6,728 bases of DNA from JAXGVG01 sp040773965 (GTDB lineage: Bacteria; Pseudomonadota; Alphaproteobacteria; UBA9219). A program made the translations under genes and the position numbers. Numbering within the stretch: position 1 is the stretch's first letter; every line of letters starts with the position of its first letter. This document shows positions 5,190 through 6,728 of the stretch, piece by piece. The notes beneath the pieces are model-generated. The model worked only from the letters and a program-made list of their open reading frames with translations, was not told the origin of the DNA and did no database searches. The DNA is taken from assembly GCA_040773965.1 (NCBI GenBank), contig JAXGVG010000106.1:1-6728 (forward strand), written 5' to 3'.

Positions 5190-6320
5190 TTACGACTTGT
5201 TCCGTCGTAATTGCTTTAACAGCGCCGCCATGTCGTCCGGCAGGGGGGATTTAAAGCGCATTGTTTTGTCCGTGCGGGAGTGACGGAAATGAAGTTCTCC
5301 CGCATGGAGGGCCTGGCGCGGAAAAGCCTGCAGGAGGGCCACAGGGCCTTGCTCTGGGCTTATGGTCTGGAGGGCTTTTCCCTGACCCCTCCCCGAAAGG
5401 CCCCTGACCAAATCCGGGGCCTTTCGACCCTCCCGCAAGGGGAGAGTGATTTTGCGGCTATGCCGCCCATAAACGGGATCCCCCGCCACAGGATGCCGTA
5501 TATGGGCCATATGCACGCGAATCTGGTGCGTCCGGCCCGTCGCCAGCTTGCATTCGACGAGAGAGGCTATTTGGTTAAAGGTTTCCAGCACCTTGTAATG
5601 CGTGAGGGCCGGTTTGCCGCCCCGGGCAACGACGGCCATTTTCTGGCGCGCGCGGGGATGGCGGCCTATAGCGGCCTCGATCGGCCCGGAAACGGGGCCC
5701 GGTACGCCCCACACTATGGCCCGATAGACGCGGCTTAGGGTCCTTTTCGCGAATTGGCGCGAGAGCGCCTGATGCGCTTCGTCATTTTTTGCCACGACCA
5801 TAAGGCCGCTTGTGTCCTTGTCGAGCCGGTGCACGATGCCCGGCCGCGCGACGCCGCCGATTCCGCTCAGGCTCGCGCCGCAGTGCGCGAGAAGCGCGTT
5901 GACGAGCGTGCGGTCCCGGTTCCCCGCTGCGGGGTGGACGACCAACCCCGGCGGCTTGTCGATGACGAGAAGGTCTTTATCCTCATAGACGATGTCGATG
6001 GGCATTGCCTGCGCTTCGGGCCGGGCAGGCTCCGGCGGCGGCAGGGCGATGGCATAAACCTCGCCCGCCCGGACTTTGTGGTTCGGATCGCGGATGGGCT
6101 TGCCTTCCATCCTCACCTGTCCGTTTTTTATAAGCTGCTGGAGACGCGCGCGGGACAAGGCGGGGCGTTGAGGTGTTGCCTCAAGATGGACCCCCGCCTT
6201 CGCGGGGGTGACGCCAATAAGAAAACGGAGTTCGTCCATGCCCAGCGCCGCGACCAGGGCCTTGTCGAGCCGGGTTGCGCCCTGCGCAATGGTAACGGTT
6301 ATGGTGCGAGTCGTTTTCAT
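5190..6320 (-). CDS. rluD: 23S rRNA pseudouridine synthase, RluD/RluA family, with two in-frame repeat insertions
   Basis: Converts uridines in 23S rRNA (helix 69 in RluD) to pseudouridine. From the ATG at 6320 it has 376 aa, about 50 more than usual. An N-terminal S4 RNA-binding domain (RLDKALVAAL, then ALSRARLQQLIKNGQV) precedes the catalytic domain, which shows IVYEDKDLLVIDKPPGLVVHP, the catalytic motif HRLDKDTSG (164-172, Asp167) and GRTHQIRVHM (262-271); the end shows AFPRQALHAGELHF. The extra length lies in two places: about residues 27-53, containing VTPAKAGVH encoded by a family A repeat, and about 291-322, beginning ITLPLREG, encoded by a family B repeat. The frame and all catalytic motifs are intact, so it is probably functional. 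The ATG has no clear ribosome site; an in-frame TTG at 6338 has GGAGG five bases upstream, inside a repeat hairpin. It precedes rpoH on the same strand. Confidence 0.93.
   Translation of the reverse strand: MKTTRTITVTIAQGATRLDKALVAALGMDELRFLIGVTPAKAGVHLEATPQRPALSRARLQQLIKNGQVRMEGKPIRDPNHKVRAGEVYAIALPPPEPARPEAQAMPIDIVYEDKDLLVIDKPPGLVVHPAAGNRDRTLVNALLAHCGASLSGIGGVARPGIVHRLDKDTSGLMVVAKNDEAHQALSRQFAKRTLSRVYRAIVWGVPGPVSGPIEAAIGRHPRARQKMAVVARGGKPALTHYKVLETFNQIASLVECKLATGRTHQIRVHMAHIRHPVAGDPVYGRHSRKITLPLREGRKAPDLVRGLSGRGQGKALQTISPEQGPVALLQAFPRQALHAGELHFRHSRTDKTMRFKSPLPDDMAALLKQLRRNKS
5380..5450 (-). repeat. Family B repeat with nested palindrome, inside rluD
   Basis: On the minus strand CTCTCCCCTTGCGGGAGGGT (a CTCCC/GGGAG hairpin) and, further on, GGAGGGGTCAGGG match the two parts of family B (compare 6341-6372 and 6554-6580). 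Between them sits a different palindrome with perfect 11-bp arms, CGAAAGGCCCC at 5394-5404 and GGGGCCTTTCG at 5416-5426 on the plus strand, with an 11-nt loop. The unit is read through in frame by rluD, giving roughly residues 291-315 of that protein. Confidence 0.7.
6185..6214 (-). repeat. Family A palindromic repeat inside the rluD reading frame
   Basis: On the minus strand the sequence is GCGTCACCCCCGC, GAAG, then GCGGGGGTCCATC, the same hairpin as the intergenic copies at 226-257 and 6443-6471. The stem ACCCCCGC/GCGGGGGT is perfect. It is translated as VTPAKAGVH within the S4 domain region of RluD, between the first helix and SRARLQQLI, where family members usually have only one or two residues. 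Confidence 0.8.
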
Positions 6321-6340
6321 AACGGACGATGATACCAAGT

Positions 6341-6372
6341 CCCCCTCCCTTTAGGGAGGGGTTAGGGGAGGA
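6341..6372 (+). repeat. Family B palindromic repeat next to the rluD start
   Basis: CCCCTCCC (6342-6349) pairs perfectly with GGGAGGGG (6354-6361) around TTTA, followed by TTAGGGGAGGA. On the minus strand the stem supplies GGGAGGGGG just ahead of an in-frame TTG at 6338, so a repeat provides a potential ribosome site for rluD, although it is paired within the hairpin. The same unit recurs at 6554-6580 and, altered, inside rluD. Confidence 0.75.
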
Positions 6373-6418
6373 TTGCGTGAGGCAGCATCCAGCAGTCGGC
6401 ATTCGGCCTAGCCCCACG

Positions 6419-6471
6419 GCGTCATCCCGGCCTGAATAATGGCGTCATCCCCGCGCAGGCGGGGATCCATC
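6419..6471 (+). repeat. Family A repeat: partial copy followed by a full copy
   Basis: A truncated start CGTCATCCCGG (6420-6430) is followed after 12 bases by a complete copy from 6443: CGTCATCCCCGC, GCAG-type loop, GCGGGGATCCATC. The stem CCCCGC/GCGGGG is perfect. The fragment plus intact neighbour suggests decay of one arm of a paired element like that at 226-356. Six T residues follow at 6472-6477, but they are too far from the stem for a convincing terminator. Confidence 0.75.
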
Positions 6472-6488
6472 TTTTTTCATCACAACCT

Positions 6489-6542
6489 TCAGGGATCAGA
6501 GAGCAGGTATCAGGGTTCAGAGGGCAGGTATCAGGGATCAGA
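6489..6542 (+). repeat. 21-bp tandem repeat, about 2.5 copies
   Basis: Units start with TCAGGG at 6489, 6510 and 6531. The first two are 21 bp each and differ at two positions (ATC/TTC and GAGAG/GAGGG); the third stops after TCAGGGATCAGA. Such TCAGGG-rich strings contain no coding signal. No function is apparent. Confidence 0.75.
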
Positions 6543-6544
6543 AC

Positions 6545-6574
6545 AAAAAAAATCCCCCTCCTTTTAAGGAGGGG
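6545..6574 (-). terminator. Possible minus-strand terminator formed by a family B hairpin
   Basis: On the minus strand the perfect 9-bp stem CCCCTCCTT/AAGGAGGGG (6574-6566 with 6563-6555) is followed by GA and then eight T residues (6552-6545), which fits an intrinsic terminator. It would stop leftward transcription entering the window before rluD. The hairpin is the family B copy, so its terminator role may be incidental. Confidence 0.45.
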
Positions 6575-6580
6575 TTAGGG
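6554..6580 (+). repeat. Family B palindromic repeat, second intergenic copy
   Basis: CCCCTCCTT and AAGGAGGGG form a perfect stem around TT, followed by TTAGGG as in the copy at 6341-6372. Compared with that copy, a C/G pair near the loop is replaced by T/A on both sides, so pairing is kept. Confidence 0.7.
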
Positions 6581-6634
6581 TGCGGAGCCAATTAGAAGTG
6601 AATCAAAACAAATGAATAGGCCTGAAACTAAGGG

Positions 6635-6698
6635 CGTCATCCCGGAAAAGTTTCTTTCGTTCGCTTGCGAACGAAAGAAACTTGATCCGGGACCCAGT
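6635..6698 (+). repeat. Family A repeat with nested loop palindrome, right copy
   Basis: The outer family A arms CGTCATCCCGG and CCGGGACCCAG are present, with TCCCGGA (6640-6646) and TCCGGGA (6686-6692) pairing perfectly. The position of the normal short loop is filled by a 36-bp palindrome (6648-6683) with perfect 17-bp arms, AAGTTTCTTTCGTTCGC and its complement, separated by TT. The unit aligns with the minus strand of 292-356. Confidence 0.8.
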
Positions 6699-6728
6699 TT
6701 GGTTTCTTAATTTACCCAAGAAAAACAA

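Larger units (their letters stand above)
6321..6728. other. Gene-free right flank filled with repeats
   Basis: I find no credible gene in these 408 bases. It holds family B copies (6341-6372, 6554-6580), family A copies (partial at 6419-6430, full at 6443-6471, loop-expanded at 6635-6698) and a 21-bp tandem repeat (6489-6542), with only short unassigned stretches between. The rluD promoter should lie here, but I cannot pick a convincing -35/-10 pair. Confidence 0.6.

Noticed and set aside
5190..5210. Hairpin TTACGAC/GTCGTAA over the rluD stop codon as a terminator
   Set aside because: The seven-base stem is AT-rich and no T-run follows on the minus strand, so termination is not supported; it may be chance.

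Overview
The window looks like chromosomal DNA from an alphaproteobacterium. The evidence is a sigma-32 factor with the N-terminus and RpoH box seen in that class, a secreted DUF1036 protein, an rluD-rpoH gene order, and many short GC-rich palindromic repeats of the type that reads VTPAKAG when translated. I cannot name the genus from the sequence alone.

Layout. Bases 1-404 hold no gene I can support, but contain a strong plus-strand terminator and a 131-bp composite of palindromic repeats. Bases 405-3513 are a tightly packed minus-strand operon, in transcription order: a stand-alone ClpA/ClpB-type AAA+ ATPase, a Gfo/Idh/MocA-family sugar-type oxidoreductase and a GT4-type glycosyltransferase. 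The junctions are a 2-nt gap and a 4-nt ATGA overlap, and a promoter candidate lies at 3569-3597. A plus-strand gene for a small secreted DUF1036 protein (3714-4172) diverges from this operon and converges on rpoH. RpoH (minus, to 4187) has its own sigma-70-like promoter. rluD (minus, 5190-6320) lies upstream of it. Bases 6321-6728 have no gene and are almost entirely repeats.

How the genes relate. The oxidoreductase and glycosyltransferase suggest synthesis or modification of a surface glycan; what the AAA+ ATPase does in that operon is unknown. RluD (23S rRNA pseudouridylation) and RpoH (heat-shock regulation) are housekeeping genes.

The most interesting signal is the repeats. Two hairpin families (A: CGTCATCCC...GGGGATCCA; B: CCCCTCCC...GGGAGGGGTTAGGG) occur between genes and also inside the rluD reading frame, where each adds an in-frame peptide at a point where I expect a turn or linker. 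This resembles the palindromic elements known to insert into Rickettsia proteins. In addition, three copies carry a second, unrelated perfect or near-perfect palindrome at the position of the hairpin loop, giving a palindrome nested inside a palindrome. The outer stems stay paired although their bases differ between copies.
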